Shown piece by piece: positions 16,101-25,524 of a DNA stretch of 64,000 nt. Under the pieces are notes generated by a model. That model searched no databases and was not told where the DNA came from. It worked only from the letters and a program-made list of their open reading frames with translations. Every line of letters begins with the position of its first letter. The first letter of the stretch is position 1. The position numbers and the translations under genes were made by a program. Source of the stretch: a virus; the IMG/VR virus record IMGVR_UViG_3300020448_000004, positions 1-64,000 of that record; one strand, written 5' to 3'.

Positions 16101-19100
16101 TATCGTTAGTACGAATATCTTCAACAGTATTCTTGATAACTTCAAGAAGTTTTGGTGATGTGTAGAAGTTTACATCTACGTTATCAATGAAAGAATAGAA
16201 TCTTGTATTAGGTTTTAAACGTTGAATCTTAAATGCAATATTTCTGGATCTGATAAATGGAACGACTGTTCTTTCAATAGTACGATCACCTAATGACTGA
16301 CGGTCAATTCTAGGAACAACACGAGTTCTTAAACCAGATCTAGTTTGTGAACTTGTAGTATTAGTTGTGGTTGTAGTAATAAATCTAATACCAGGTCCAC
16401 GCATAAACACTGTGTTTGATGCAGTTGTAGTTGCAGACCAGTTAGTTCTCCAAGCGTTCCATTGTGTAGGAGCAAAACCACTATTAGCATCAGCACCTAA
16501 ACGCAGCATAGTAGCATTAAAATCACCTTCAATATTTACAACTAGATCAGGAGCACGACGTGTATCTACCCAGTCATCTGATGATGGGAATAAATCTAAT
16601 CTACCAATATATGCAAACACGTTAAATGGGTTTACATTCTCAACTCTAGAAGCATATGGTTGAACAATAAATCTAGATTCTGTATATGGTCTAGTTACTG
16701 TTCCTGTTTCGTGAAGAGTTACACCAGTAGATTGTGTTGTACTAAATTCTAAGGATACATTAGTTGTGTAATGTGAAGGACGTAATACACCTTCTTGAAA
16801 ATCTAATGATACTCCAAAATCTTCGTGAGTAGTATCAGCAGAATCGAAACTTGTAAAATTATCTACTAAGAAACCATTTTTAAATTTATCGAAACCATCA
16901 CTATCTTTAATAGGTAGTGTATTAGTTTCTAACTCAAGCATATTAAGAGAAGTATAATATTCTAATTGGTCAACACGTTTCTCGATTGCACCAATATCAC
17001 GCATTGTAAATCTACGATTATTCTCACGAGCAATACTTACATCTTCAGGACCGTAACCATATGGTTTATGGAACATTGTTGCAAGTAACATTGCATTATC
17101 AATATTTGCAGGAATCTCTTGCTGTTCTCCAGATATACCTGTAACAACTTTAAATTCTTGTTGATCTGTTAAGAATACTTTATCTACTCTGCCAAGATAG
17201 AAATCATAGTCACAACGAAAATCAGATTCTGGTTTAGGAATATCGATAATAGTAGCATTGTTAGATACGCCTCCTGATGCAAAACTACGGTCTTTGAAAT
17301 CTAATGATGCACAGTTTACAAAGTATGGTGAACCAACGGTTCCTGATCCTGATAATACAGGAGTTACACCTGGACGGAAATCAAGAACATCTCTAAGTTG
17401 CTTGCTTACACCATCTTGATGGAATGCAGGAATATCATCATAATCTACACCAACATAAGATTCAGCAGCAAAATAGTCACCAGTTGCTTCGTGAACAAAC
17501 CTGTTGAATACAACTTTGAGTTTTCTTAATGGTTTAGTAGATTGTGCAAAACGAACTAATTTTGAAATATCATAATAATGTCCTTGTTGGTTAGTATCAA
17601 GGAAGAATGAAGATGTTATATTTTTACTACCATTGTCTATAGAACCATCAGCGTCATTTATAATACCAGTAATTACAACATTGTTTGCATTGAAACCAGT
17701 TACACTTTCACCAAGTTGGAACATCTTATCGTTCTCATATACAAAATGGCAAACATAAGATACTGAGTTAAAGTTTACAACACGTGCTTTTGCTTTAGAT
17801 GTTACACCCTCAATGATTGTACCTTTCTGGAAGATAGTAGCATCCTGCATTGTAATGAAAGGAACTCTAGCAGCATTATCATCTAATGATTCATATACTG
17901 CGTGCACTTTATAAACATCAGAAGATCCTAGAGATATTTCTTCATCTTCAATTCTTGTACCATACAATGAACCATAAGCAAGACCATACTTAGGAGCGTC
18001 AGAAGATATATTTGTTTTCTCAATCTTCATCACTTCCATTTCTGTAGCGTTCTTCAACTTCTTCTCTGCTTGGTTTTTAGATACAGAAGTAATTAAACGA
18101 CAAGATGTAACACCTGTTAAACCAGAAACTGTTAAAGATGTTCTAGGAGTACCAGTGCTGTTAAATGTTAGATTAGGTTCAATATCAATTAAAGTACCTG
18201 CTGTTGGTGCTAGTTCTACTAGAGCATAATGATCTTTATCATAAGAAAGGAATTGTTCATCAGCAGGTAGAGATATTGTAAAGTCATTAGAACCTGTGAC
18301 AGTAATATCATCAAATGTTCTTGCAACTATTGCTGATTCATCAGTAATACTCTTGATAGAATCTTTAGGCATCTCAATAAGAAGATCAGCAGTTTCTTTA
18401 TCAAATACTTGTGCTCTACGACGAACCAAAAATGAATAGTCACCATTACTTACACCACTTGCAGTACCTGCTGCTGTTAGAGAGTTTGTTATTGGTGATG
18501 TTATAGTTCCTGCATTTATAGGATAAATTTTATCAATACTATAAGTATCTGTTCCATTTGGTGTTAGAACATCTCCTGGACGTAAATCAAGGGCAAAGTT
18601 TGAACTTGTACCTGTTATGGTAGTGTTATTAACATTAAAGTTAACACCACTAATAGTTTGTTCATTATCAAGAACTAAATCACCTGCAAATATAATAGCG
18701 TTAGTATCTGGATCTCTACCTGTTACACCTTTAGCGTCTGTTATCTGGAAAGCAAAATTAGCATCCATTGTACCTATTTCTACACCATCTTTTTCTATAA
18801 CTTCTCCTGCACGGAATGTACCAAATACTTGATAAACTTTGAATACAGTTTGTCCAGATAAAGCATCAACAACAAATGCTTTTGCTCTAGATGTTCTACC
18901 ACGAATAACAGCACCCTGTCCCGCAGTTACACCAGTAGACATTTGAACCGTAGTTAATGGTTGAATATCAAAAATATATGTTTTAAATACTGTAGAACTT
19001 GATGTTACATTTGTTCCATTGTGATATTCATATGCAGCACAACGTGCATATGCTATAATCTCACCCGCTGCGTTCAATGATCCACCTGGGGCTGTGTCTC

Positions 19101-20367
19101 TAAATTCAAGAACCTGATAGTTTGCTGATATATTATTACCGTTTACAATAGGAGATCCTTTTACATTATTCATCAGCATATAGTTGCCGAGTTCAAATGG
19201 AATGATTGAGTTCTGTAATGCTTTTGTCTCTCTTGGTTTTGCTATATCTACAAAAGTAGGTGCTAGGGTTTCAATCTCAAATCCTCTGACGTACGCTTTT
19301 CCTGGAGATACTTCTAAAGCATAATACGCAGAAGATGATGCTACGTTACCACGAGATGAAGTTCCTGGAAGATATACACCATTGTTTTCACCATCATTCT
19401 GATGTTCTCTGACTCTTAAATCAAATGCTCTAACAGAATAGTCACCTGACTCGTCAAATGTACGACGAGCAAGTTCTCTTGCTATTTCATTATATGGAGT
19501 TCTTTCTACAAATGATTCTACATTTGCATTATTAATACGAAGTAATTCTACAAAGTTTTTATCTGTATCATCATCAATAACTTTTTTAGTTAATGAACAA
19601 CGAATTCTAAATCTATGTGCACCAGGTGCAGAATAGTTTGATGTTCCAGTAGCATTGTCATTCAATGATGGATCATCTTCTGGAGTTACAATAGATTCAA
19701 ATATTTCTAAACCAACTCTGTAAGATGGATTGTTTGTATATTGATCAAGAATAATTGTTTGCTCATTTACATCAACAAAATATCCACGTATAAAATATAC
19801 ACCATTAGCAATAGTAGCAGTAGAACCAACAGCAGTTGCAGTCGTTGGTAATAATTGTGCAAAAGGTGTGCCAACTTCAATTAGAGTAGATCCAAAAGTA
19901 AGTTCAGCATCACAAACCAACTGCTCATTAGCAGTAAAAGTTCTAGTGTTACTATCTGTTCCACCAGATGTAATATATTTTAGATAAAGTGTTATATAAC
20001 CACGTTCTGAATCTGTTGCTGATATAGAGAATATAACTTTTGCTTTTATACCAGTTGTTAAACCTGTAACTATTCTTCCTTCTAATTGTGAACGATATAA
20101 TTCTACGTTAGTTCCTAAAAAACTTGCTTGTAGCAATACTGCTTTAGCATCTAAGTCATAACCTATTTGTCCAGGGATGACCATTGCACCATCCTTGAAC
20201 ATATGAGTTCCCATCGACTCAACCTGATTTTGCATCAGTGATTGAAGCGTGGTTAATTCTCTTGCCTGTATAGGATACCCAGGACGGAATAAAACTTTAT
20301 AAAAGTTATTATCCGAACTAAAGTCGTCGTAATAAGGACTGATATTGAGGTTGGTATTCTGTGGCAT
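13174..20367 (-). CDS. Giant DUF4815-type virion structural protein (2397 aa)
   Basis: The N-terminal segment, with YYDDFSSDNNFYKVLFRPGY, PIQARELTTLQSLMQNQVES and HMFKDGAMVIPG, is the hallmark of DUF4815. This family occurs in tail/baseplate proteins of marine T4-like phages. The body contains many beta modules, including repeated GTFxxGExITxxxSGAxA units. A Thr/Arg-rich central part follows, and a C-terminal beta domain contains VMYKLLPVGTSIPMSEIGYT. It sits between gene 8 and the main fibre, the slot used by T4 genes 9-12, so a peripheral baseplate or fibre-linking role is inferred. No catalytic motif was seen. Confidence 0.8.
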   Translation of the reverse strand: MPQNTNLNISPYYDDFSSDNNFYKVLFRPGYPIQARELTTLQSLMQNQVESMGTHMFKDGAMVIPGQIGYDLDAKAVLLQASFLGTNVELYRSQLEGRIVTGLTTGIKAKVIFSISATDSERGYITLYLKYITSGGTDSNTRTFTANEQLVCDAELTFGSTLIEVGTPFAQLLPTTATAVGSTATIANGVYFIRGYFVDVNEQTIILDQYTNNPSYRVGLEIFESIVTPEDDPSLNDNATGTSNYSAPGAHRFRIRCSLTKKVIDDDTDKNFVELLRINNANVESFVERTPYNEIARELARRTFDESGDYSVRAFDLRVREHQNDGENNGVYLPGTSSRGNVASSSAYYALEVSPGKAYVRGFEIETLAPTFVDIAKPRETKALQNSIIPFELGNYMLMNNVKGSPIVNGNNISANYQVLEFRDTAPGGSLNAAGEIIAYARCAAYEYHNGTNVTSSSTVFKTYIFDIQPLTTVQMSTGVTAGQGAVIRGRTSRAKAFVVDALSGQTVFKVYQVFGTFRAGEVIEKDGVEIGTMDANFAFQITDAKGVTGRDPDTNAIIFAGDLVLDNEQTISGVNFNVNNTTITGTSSNFALDLRPGDVLTPNGTDTYSIDKIYPINAGTITSPITNSLTAAGTASGVSNGDYSFLVRRRAQVFDKETADLLIEMPKDSIKSITDESAIVARTFDDITVTGSNDFTISLPADEQFLSYDKDHYALVELAPTAGTLIDIEPNLTFNSTGTPRTSLTVSGLTGVTSCRLITSVSKNQAEKKLKNATEMEVMKIEKTNISSDAPKYGLAYGSLYGTRIEDEEISLGSSDVYKVHAVYESLDDNAARVPFITMQDATIFQKGTIIEGVTSKAKARVVNFNSVSYVCHFVYENDKMFQLGESVTGFNANNVVITGIINDADGSIDNGSKNITSSFFLDTNQQGHYYDISKLVRFAQSTKPLRKLKVVFNRFVHEATGDYFAAESYVGVDYDDIPAFHQDGVSKQLRDVLDFRPGVTPVLSGSGTVGSPYFVNCASLDFKDRSFASGGVSNNATIIDIPKPESDFRCDYDFYLGRVDKVFLTDQQEFKVVTGISGEQQEIPANIDNAMLLATMFHKPYGYGPEDVSIARENNRRFTMRDIGAIEKRVDQLEYYTSLNMLELETNTLPIKDSDGFDKFKNGFLVDNFTSFDSADTTHEDFGVSLDFQEGVLRPSHYTTNVSLEFSTTQSTGVTLHETGTVTRPYTESRFIVQPYASRVENVNPFNVFAYIGRLDLFPSSDDWVDTRRAPDLVVNIEGDFNATMLRLGADANSGFAPTQWNAWRTNWSATTTASNTVFMRGPGIRFITTTTTNTTSSQTRSGLRTRVVPRIDRQSLGDRTIERTVVPFIRSRNIAFKIQRLKPNTRFYSFIDNVDVNFYTSPKLLEVIKNTVEDIRTNDTPFVVGETVVGQTSQCRLKLVDANNGFTDGLSPYDQSELPSSYASTTPYLNIDTKTMSDTVMGTYYGNPLEGEILVGATSGARAVVKPKRMVSNTNGDMEGIMWIPNPAVSTNPRFATGTRVIRMTTSPTDSRVPGEVDSAAQHNYVASGVIETQQQTILAVRNADLVRDTVSQDRTVNTTTTSVRDTGWYDPLAQSFLVESKGGAFLTSIDLYFRTRDERIPVSVQIREMANGYPTTKVLAFSDVTLLPSDINLSENGTIATKFTFPSPVYVTENRDYCAVVLSDSNEYKLWISRMGEDDVTSDRTISEQPYAGVLFKSQNASTWTADQYEDLKFVLYKAQFDTSGSGLAWFNNAELAEGNFGISRLRLDAIETTKPEIKVILADHVANFTIGAEITQTDVSPAPSAIVREVVQGVSGSSNAYLILDDVVGTFREGVASGASYIYRLVSSRSTGTITLTGVSGTFATGTVLTNGTGGSAMVTDWNAGTGVVTVKSITGTFADGDAITQVINSATTGSGTIGTSGTSFGGDDINDYPSAPISYFNKATEIKVRHANHCMHDGANSVQLSGVKSEVPPTLLDSAYHTNGITASDGVTGSFQLHVIDGSAFHTIINGAVVSTSNKGYILIRDPEIPTQHFEIIEYTGISGDGKIFTLPSGSRGQAGTAAIAHSANSIVECYNLDGIPLTEVNKLHTAIGEPTLDTYKLAVTSVSTAGIVSGGHEIVATQNIQFDQIYPQIQSTVYPETEVVPRLNAVSGTSIQDGNNVTEASFINDGIYYDMIANEDNYLDKPKLVCSQVNEDAKLSGSKSLNVQMVMTTFNANISPVIDTDRCSLITTMNRVNDLAIGSNDAEKPTGDLNTAVYVTKVMNLLNPANSLKVRFEGWRHPNTEIKVMYKLLPVGTSIPMSEIGYTYFNGNGLEDKSIQKTESLLYRDFEYTFEGTEFTIAQVKIILTSSNQCFVPQVKNLRVIALSDL

Positions 20368-20370
20368 TTC

Positions 20371-21906
20371 TTAGAACTCTACAACGATTTTGATGTCTTC
20401 AATTTGGTCGCCCGCCCTTGAGATTGCTCTCCTATTGTCTATGTAGATCACTTTTCCTGAGTCCTTTTTCACTTCTGGTTTGGCGTAACCAGATGTAAAT
20501 GACATACCTAAATCATATTCTGTGTTGTTTATAACACGTGTTGCTTCACCAGGAACTACAGGAAAGTTGATGTCAGGGTCAACAGATGTACCAGAACCCG
20601 AACCAACTATGGTGTTACCACCAGAAAACTCAACTTTGTTACCAGTAATCTCAGGGAATATACCATCAACTCTGTTTTGATAGAATTTCAAAACTTTAGT
20701 TATAGAGTTCCAAGAAACTACACGACCACGGGCAGTGACTTGTTGTCCACCCACAGTACGAGTTTGAGTTATGATTTCATCAGTATTAAATGATCCTGTG
20801 AAATCTGGAGAAAATATTACAGCATTAGATGCTGATAAAGTAATAGCATCTGCTAATTCTTCAGTACCATACTTAAATGGATTAAGAGTTAATCCAATAC
20901 GACGATAATCGTTATCAGTAGGGAAATCTCCAGATCCCTCTGAGTATGTAAATTTGGTGTTAATCATAACTCGGAAACCACCTAACTCAATAGAAGGAGT
21001 AGATCCGTGACCACCTTTAGGTGGAATAATAACGTCAATAGCACCACCAGATCCTGTACCAGAACCAATACCATTAACTTCATCAACAACGATCTTACCG
21101 AAGGAATAATTAGATCCTCCAGATGTAACTGTTGCAGAAACAATACGACCACCATCTACAACGATAGAGATACGTCCACCAGTTCCATCTCCTCTTAGAG
21201 GAATGTTTTCATATGTACCATTATTATATCCAGATCCAGATGATTGAATAACAACAGTATCAATCTCTCCTCCTACAGCGTCTGACTGAACAGCAGTGTC
21301 AATCAACACAGGCATATAATCTGCTGAGAAGAATTTTAGAACCTGCCCCACTGGGATGGTGTACATATACTTCCAACGATAACCATCAGCAGTGGTGATA
21401 ATAGAAGTAGAAGTGCCAGTGGGTTCGATCGTACTAGGTTTACCATTCGGATCAGAGGGTGACGTTCCATTGTAGATACATTTGTAAACTTGATATGAAC
21501 TGTTAACAACATAGAAATCAGCATCATATAGTTTAGTAGCACCACTAGAAGCAGTCTTACTAGATGAATAGTCGTTACGATACATATCGTAAACATAACC
21601 CAAACCACCAGTAGTTTGTTCTGGAGGTATCCAGTCAATACGACGTACAACTTGAATAGCGTCACTAGCAAGTACACGCTTCATAGAAATCATATCGTCA
21701 TATGCGTCTGAGAACTCTTGAAAAGAGTCTATAGGAGTAGGAGGATTATTCTCATTATCCCATTCTTGAGGACGACCAATGAAAACATACAAACGGTCAC
21801 GATTTGCACCCGCAACGATGTCACTCTGAGTCGAATCTGGTCCCTCAAGTGATTTGATGAATTTTTCAGCGGTGAAAATTCTAAATTGATCGGTAAGTAA
21901 TGCCAT
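20371..21906 (-). CDS. 8: Baseplate wedge protein (gp8-like)
   Basis: T4 gp8 is a dimeric wedge subunit joining gp6/gp7 and gp10. The 511-residue sequence retains gp8 landmarks: an early FRIFTAEKFIKSL, a YVFIGRPQEW segment, VVRRIDWIPPE (compare IPRRDW in T4) and TADGYRWKYMYTIP (compare EPGDGYVWEYLFEIP). The C-terminus, VIYIDNRRAISRAGDQIEDI, parallels MIYMENRPP...DQTEEINI. It exceeds T4 gp8 (334 aa) mainly through an inserted SGSGYNNGTYENIPLRGDG-type module around residues 225-310. It has its own late promoter. Confidence 0.88.
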   Translation of the reverse strand: MALLTDQFRIFTAEKFIKSLEGPDSTQSDIVAGANRDRLYVFIGRPQEWDNENNPPTPIDSFQEFSDAYDDMISMKRVLASDAIQVVRRIDWIPPEQTTGGLGYVYDMYRNDYSSSKTASSGATKLYDADFYVVNSSYQVYKCIYNGTSPSDPNGKPSTIEPTGTSTSIITTADGYRWKYMYTIPVGQVLKFFSADYMPVLIDTAVQSDAVGGEIDTVVIQSSGSGYNNGTYENIPLRGDGTGGRISIVVDGGRIVSATVTSGGSNYSFGKIVVDEVNGIGSGTGSGGAIDVIIPPKGGHGSTPSIELGGFRVMINTKFTYSEGSGDFPTDNDYRRIGLTLNPFKYGTEELADAITLSASNAVIFSPDFTGSFNTDEIITQTRTVGGQQVTARGRVVSWNSITKVLKFYQNRVDGIFPEITGNKVEFSGGNTIVGSGSGTSVDPDINFPVVPGEATRVINNTEYDLGMSFTSGYAKPEVKKDSGKVIYIDNRRAISRAGDQIEDIKIVVEF

Positions 21907-21928
21907 TGGATACTATGTACCTTCCTTT

Positions 21929-21936
21929 TATTTATA
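21929..21936 (-). promoter_or_regulatory. T4-type late promoter, TATAAATA
   Basis: A perfect TATAAATA on the minus strand lies 22 nt before the gene 8 start, in the 35-nt gap after the preceding gene. AAGGAAGG between it and the start can act as ribosome binding site. Confidence 0.75.
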
Positions 21937-21941
21937 GTAGT

Positions 21942-23813
21942 TTAGTCAGGTTCGTTTCTGATATAGGATGGATAATTTATAAATTGGATAACACCTATGG
22001 CACCTGACGTACCTCCAGTGATATTTTCATTCTTATTCCAAAGATAATTTCCTGAGTTTGCAACTGGATTTTTAACTATAAGTTTTTTTGTAGTCGCATC
22101 CCAAGATTCAACTGTTGCTGTTACTCCACTCAAACTTCCTGTTATTGTTTCACTTTGAACAAAATTATTAGTGTTATTCATAACACGGAAAATAAACTCA
22201 ATAGTTGCAACGTGTGCATCTCCATCACCTAAAGCACCTGCAACTGAAACAGTAGGAGATCTATTAGGAAGAGACGAATCTGTCATTTGGTCTCCAACTT
22301 GGAACAATGAAGTGTTTTGTCCACCTAATGTTTCCTCAATACCATATAGGGATGATGCGATACCACCATCAAGACTGATAGCATTTGCAAATTCTGTATT
22401 AGTATTTACTAGATCAGGAATACCATCTCCTGCTCCTTGTAATTCATCATCATCTTCAAATTTTTTATCTTGTATTAGACCAATAGGATCTGTTAACTGA
22501 ATAATAGTATCACCTATAGAATCTACTAATACGTGTGGTTCAACACCAGTAGCACTAGATGATGCAACACCACCAACAAAATCAATAACTTGAGATAAAG
22601 TATTTGATGATCCACCATCAATGAATGCTAGTTTATCAACTTCAAATACCAAATATAGTGCATTGATCTCAGGTCTCCAGTCATATACACGAGCAATTTT
22701 ATTACTTGAACTTTCTGATGTTCTTATAACACGATCACCTACATTAAATGTATATTGACTAACACCATCATTATCATCAGCAAGAGTATCTAAGGTTACT
22801 TTTTGATCATACCTAAAATTAACAGCACGGTCACAACCAATAAAAGATGTAGAAGTTTTACCAGTATATCTAATAACTTCACTTCCAATTAATATTTTTC
22901 CTGATCCAGGATAAGGTGCAGTAGTCTCAACAAATACTGTTTGATCAGAAATACCTACATTATTAATAAGACCAGTTATATTATATAAGAATGAATTAAA
23001 TGCTTGTCTGTTTCTAGACCTTTTTATTAAATCAGTATTTCTAGTAAAAATTACTGAGGGTTCTGATGAGAAACCACCACCAGGATCTAAAACATCAATA
23101 GAAACTATTGAACCTAAATCTACAGTAGCGATCGCTCTAGCACCACCTCCACCTCCACCGTTGAGTAATATAACAGGAGGAGTTTGAAAATATTCACCTG
23201 CATTTGATATATTTACTGCTTTAACAATACCAAATTCATCTACGTCTGCAACTCCAGTAGCACCTTGTCCACCTCCACCAGATACAATAATATTAATATC
23301 ACCATTCTCATAATTAGATCCAGTATCTTCTAATGCTAAACCAGTTACTAATCCAGTAACAGGTCTAAGTTCAGCACCTGCACCACCTCCACCATTGATT
23401 TCAGCAGTTGTGGCATCACTAAAATATTGATCTCCATTCGATAACATCTGAATGTATTGAAGAGAACCTGCGGGTGCAGTTAATGTTCCATCAGGAGCAT
23501 ATTGATCTTCGTTCCATAATATTGCTTTTGCAGCAGCACCATAACCATTACCACTTGTGTTTATCTTAATTCTGAGAGGATCATATCCTTCACCTGGATC
23601 TAATACTTTTACAGCAGCAATTTGACCATTAGTAATTACAGGTTCAAGTATTGCTTCTCTTAATGGTGTTCCACAATTTCCAACTTTTAATTCTGGAGGG
23701 TCCCCTGCCACATAACCAGTACCCCCATCATTAACAAATACGTCCTTGATACCGAACGTGCTGTTAAAAATGGGTTCAATAACTGCTCCTGATCCTGGGA
23801 CTGTTCTTGTCAT
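21942..23813 (-). CDS. Virion structural protein with GxGY beta modules
   Basis: This 623-residue protein has an N-terminal half (1-270) built of units such as VNDGGTGYVAGDPPELKV, LDPGEGYDPLRI, and SGGGGQGATGVADVDEFGIV followed by VNISNAGEY. Each unit carries a Gly-x-Gly-Tyr turn and Gly-rich strand. The C-terminal part carries a FVQSETITGSLSGVTATV-type module like those in gp14 and gp8. It is probably a baseplate/fibre component. No enzymatic motif was seen. It is TAATG-coupled to the upstream cupredoxin-bearing protein. Confidence 0.7.
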   Translation of the reverse strand: MTRTVPGSGAVIEPIFNSTFGIKDVFVNDGGTGYVAGDPPELKVGNCGTPLREAILEPVITNGQIAAVKVLDPGEGYDPLRIKINTSGNGYGAAAKAILWNEDQYAPDGTLTAPAGSLQYIQMLSNGDQYFSDATTAEINGGGGAGAELRPVTGLVTGLALEDTGSNYENGDINIIVSGGGGQGATGVADVDEFGIVKAVNISNAGEYFQTPPVILLNGGGGGGARAIATVDLGSIVSIDVLDPGGGFSSEPSVIFTRNTDLIKRSRNRQAFNSFLYNITGLINNVGISDQTVFVETTAPYPGSGKILIGSEVIRYTGKTSTSFIGCDRAVNFRYDQKVTLDTLADDNDGVSQYTFNVGDRVIRTSESSSNKIARVYDWRPEINALYLVFEVDKLAFIDGGSSNTLSQVIDFVGGVASSSATGVEPHVLVDSIGDTIIQLTDPIGLIQDKKFEDDDELQGAGDGIPDLVNTNTEFANAISLDGGIASSLYGIEETLGGQNTSLFQVGDQMTDSSLPNRSPTVSVAGALGDGDAHVATIEFIFRVMNNTNNFVQSETITGSLSGVTATVESWDATTKKLIVKNPVANSGNYLWNKNENITGGTSGAIGVIQFINYPSYIRNEPD

Positions 23814-25492
23814 TACCTAATTTCTATAGTTCCATTCATATCTGAGTGGATTGTGCATTGATAATATAAAGTTGTAGGTGCATCAAAAGGAACTGTGAAT
23901 GACTGCATAGCAGTTTGTGATCCACTTAGACCTGTAGTATAAGGAGTTCCTGAAAGTCCAGTTGTAGACTGTATTCTTAGTGGATGAGATGATCCAGTAG
24001 TATTATTGAAATCATATGTAAATCCACGATAAAGAATTATAGTAGGATCTGTTGATCCTCCAGATGGTAATCCAGGTCCATTAACTGTATAGTTTGATTG
24101 TCCAACTGCACTGAATGAATATAAAAGTGTTGGAGATGGTTTATATACAGTTGCATTATTATATCCTTTAATAACACTTGCTCCCGCAGGTGCACTAGAA
24201 CCTTGACGTTTGAATCCTCTATCAACGTCTTCAAAAGTTGAACCATCATTAGCAACTTGTAGTTCACCATTAGTATCAAGTTTTAATCTCTTAGTACCTA
24301 TTTTAATTTCAGCACCATCTGGTAATTCTAAATTATTACTTGCATCAAGTGATAATTTTTTAGTACCACCACTACCAAATCTTATCTCAGCGTTTTCTGG
24401 AACTTCTAAATTACCAGATCCATCAAACTTAATAGACTTAGTGGCATCACCACCAAAACGAATATCTGTTCCTGTAGGTAAATCTAAGTTGTTGTTTCCG
24501 TCAAACTTAAGTTCTTTAGCAGAACCTGTAGTACCAAAACGGATAGAACTTGAAGCAGGAAGTTCAAGAATACCATCAGTATCAAATGTTAATTCACCAA
24601 AACCAAACTTTAGTTTCTGTGTACCAAGATCTACAGCACCATCTTCTTGTTCAGTAATTAATTTATTCTTAGATGAAATCTTAACATCACCAGATACTGC
24701 TAGTTCTTGTGTTTGGTTAGCAGTTCCTGTAGCACTAACTGTAACAGTACCACGAGTAGCACCTGCTTCAGCAGTAAATGATGCAAATGCTGCTTCAATT
24801 TTATTACCATTAACATCCTCAATTTCTAGAGGTGTTCCCACTTTCATCGCATTAAAACGTAAACGAAGACTTTCTTCTTCTGTAGAGTTTTCTGATGCTA
24901 ATTTAGATGTGATAGTACGAGTAGCACCTGTGTCTATACTATGAACAGTATGCCCTTTTCTCTTTCTACGAGTAATTTCTTGGTCAGTTCCTATAGAAAT
25001 ACCTGTATCATCCATCCAAATAGTAGAACTGGATAGATATAAATCCCTAAACTTAAGTGAGTTACTACCTAAGTCATATGTGTTGTCGGTGTTTGGTAGA
25101 AAATGAGTTGAGATAACAACGTTATTAGAACCATTGTTAGTCAAGTTAGTAATGGCACTGCCCCCACCGCCACCACTACCTTGTAAATCATCACCAGGTT
25201 GGAATCTTGAGTTTGCTGTATTCCATTTTAATACTTGACCATTACCGATACCAGTCAAGTCAACATCAGTCAAATTAGATGATGCCAGATCTCCTTCTGT
25301 AAATACTGTTCCATTCCATTTAAGGACTTGGTTTGTTGATGGTGATCCAATACTAACTTGTAAATTAGTATTATCACCAAGTTGGGTGTATAATTCGTTA
25401 ATTACGTTATTAAGTTTTATAGCACCGTCTCTGAGGGTATCTCCTGTACCATCATTTGCCGATACACCGACGTTTACATTCTGCTTAGCCAT
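23813..25492 (-). CDS. Fibre-like virion protein with C-terminal cupredoxin-like domain
   Basis: This 559-residue protein begins with VGVSANDGTGDTLRDGAIKL, a common N-terminus of T4-like marine fibre proteins. Residues ~300-410 are four to five 25-residue beta repeats (LPxGxxIRFGxxxTKxLKFDG). The last ~110 residues resemble a cupredoxin. They contain a YRGFTYDF strand, SSHPLRI (His near 503), a VPFDAPTTLYYQC strand and the terminal C546-x2-H549-x2-M552. That ligand set and spacing match amicyanin (His53, Cys92, His95, Met98). Copper binding is inferred, not shown. It has its own CATAAATA late promoter. Confidence 0.75.
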   Translation of the reverse strand: MAKQNVNVGVSANDGTGDTLRDGAIKLNNVINELYTQLGDNTNLQVSIGSPSTNQVLKWNGTVFTEGDLASSNLTDVDLTGIGNGQVLKWNTANSRFQPGDDLQGSGGGGGSAITNLTNNGSNNVVISTHFLPNTDNTYDLGSNSLKFRDLYLSSSTIWMDDTGISIGTDQEITRRKRKGHTVHSIDTGATRTITSKLASENSTEEESLRLRFNAMKVGTPLEIEDVNGNKIEAAFASFTAEAGATRGTVTVSATGTANQTQELAVSGDVKISSKNKLITEQEDGAVDLGTQKLKFGFGELTFDTDGILELPASSSIRFGTTGSAKELKFDGNNNLDLPTGTDIRFGGDATKSIKFDGSGNLEVPENAEIRFGSGGTKKLSLDASNNLELPDGAEIKIGTKRLKLDTNGELQVANDGSTFEDVDRGFKRQGSSAPAGASVIKGYNNATVYKPSPTLLYSFSAVGQSNYTVNGPGLPSGGSTDPTIILYRGFTYDFNNTTGSSHPLRIQSTTGLSGTPYTTGLSGSQTAMQSFTVPFDAPTTLYYQCTIHSDMNGTIEIR

Positions 25493-25516
25493 AGTAGGGG
25501 GGTTTTTCTACAGTTT

Positions 25517-25524
25517 TATTTATG
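25517..25524 (-). promoter_or_regulatory. T4-type late promoter, CATAAATA
   Basis: CATAAATA on the minus strand lies 24 nt before the start at 25492. It overlaps the 3-prime end of the YHYH gene. Confidence 0.6.
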
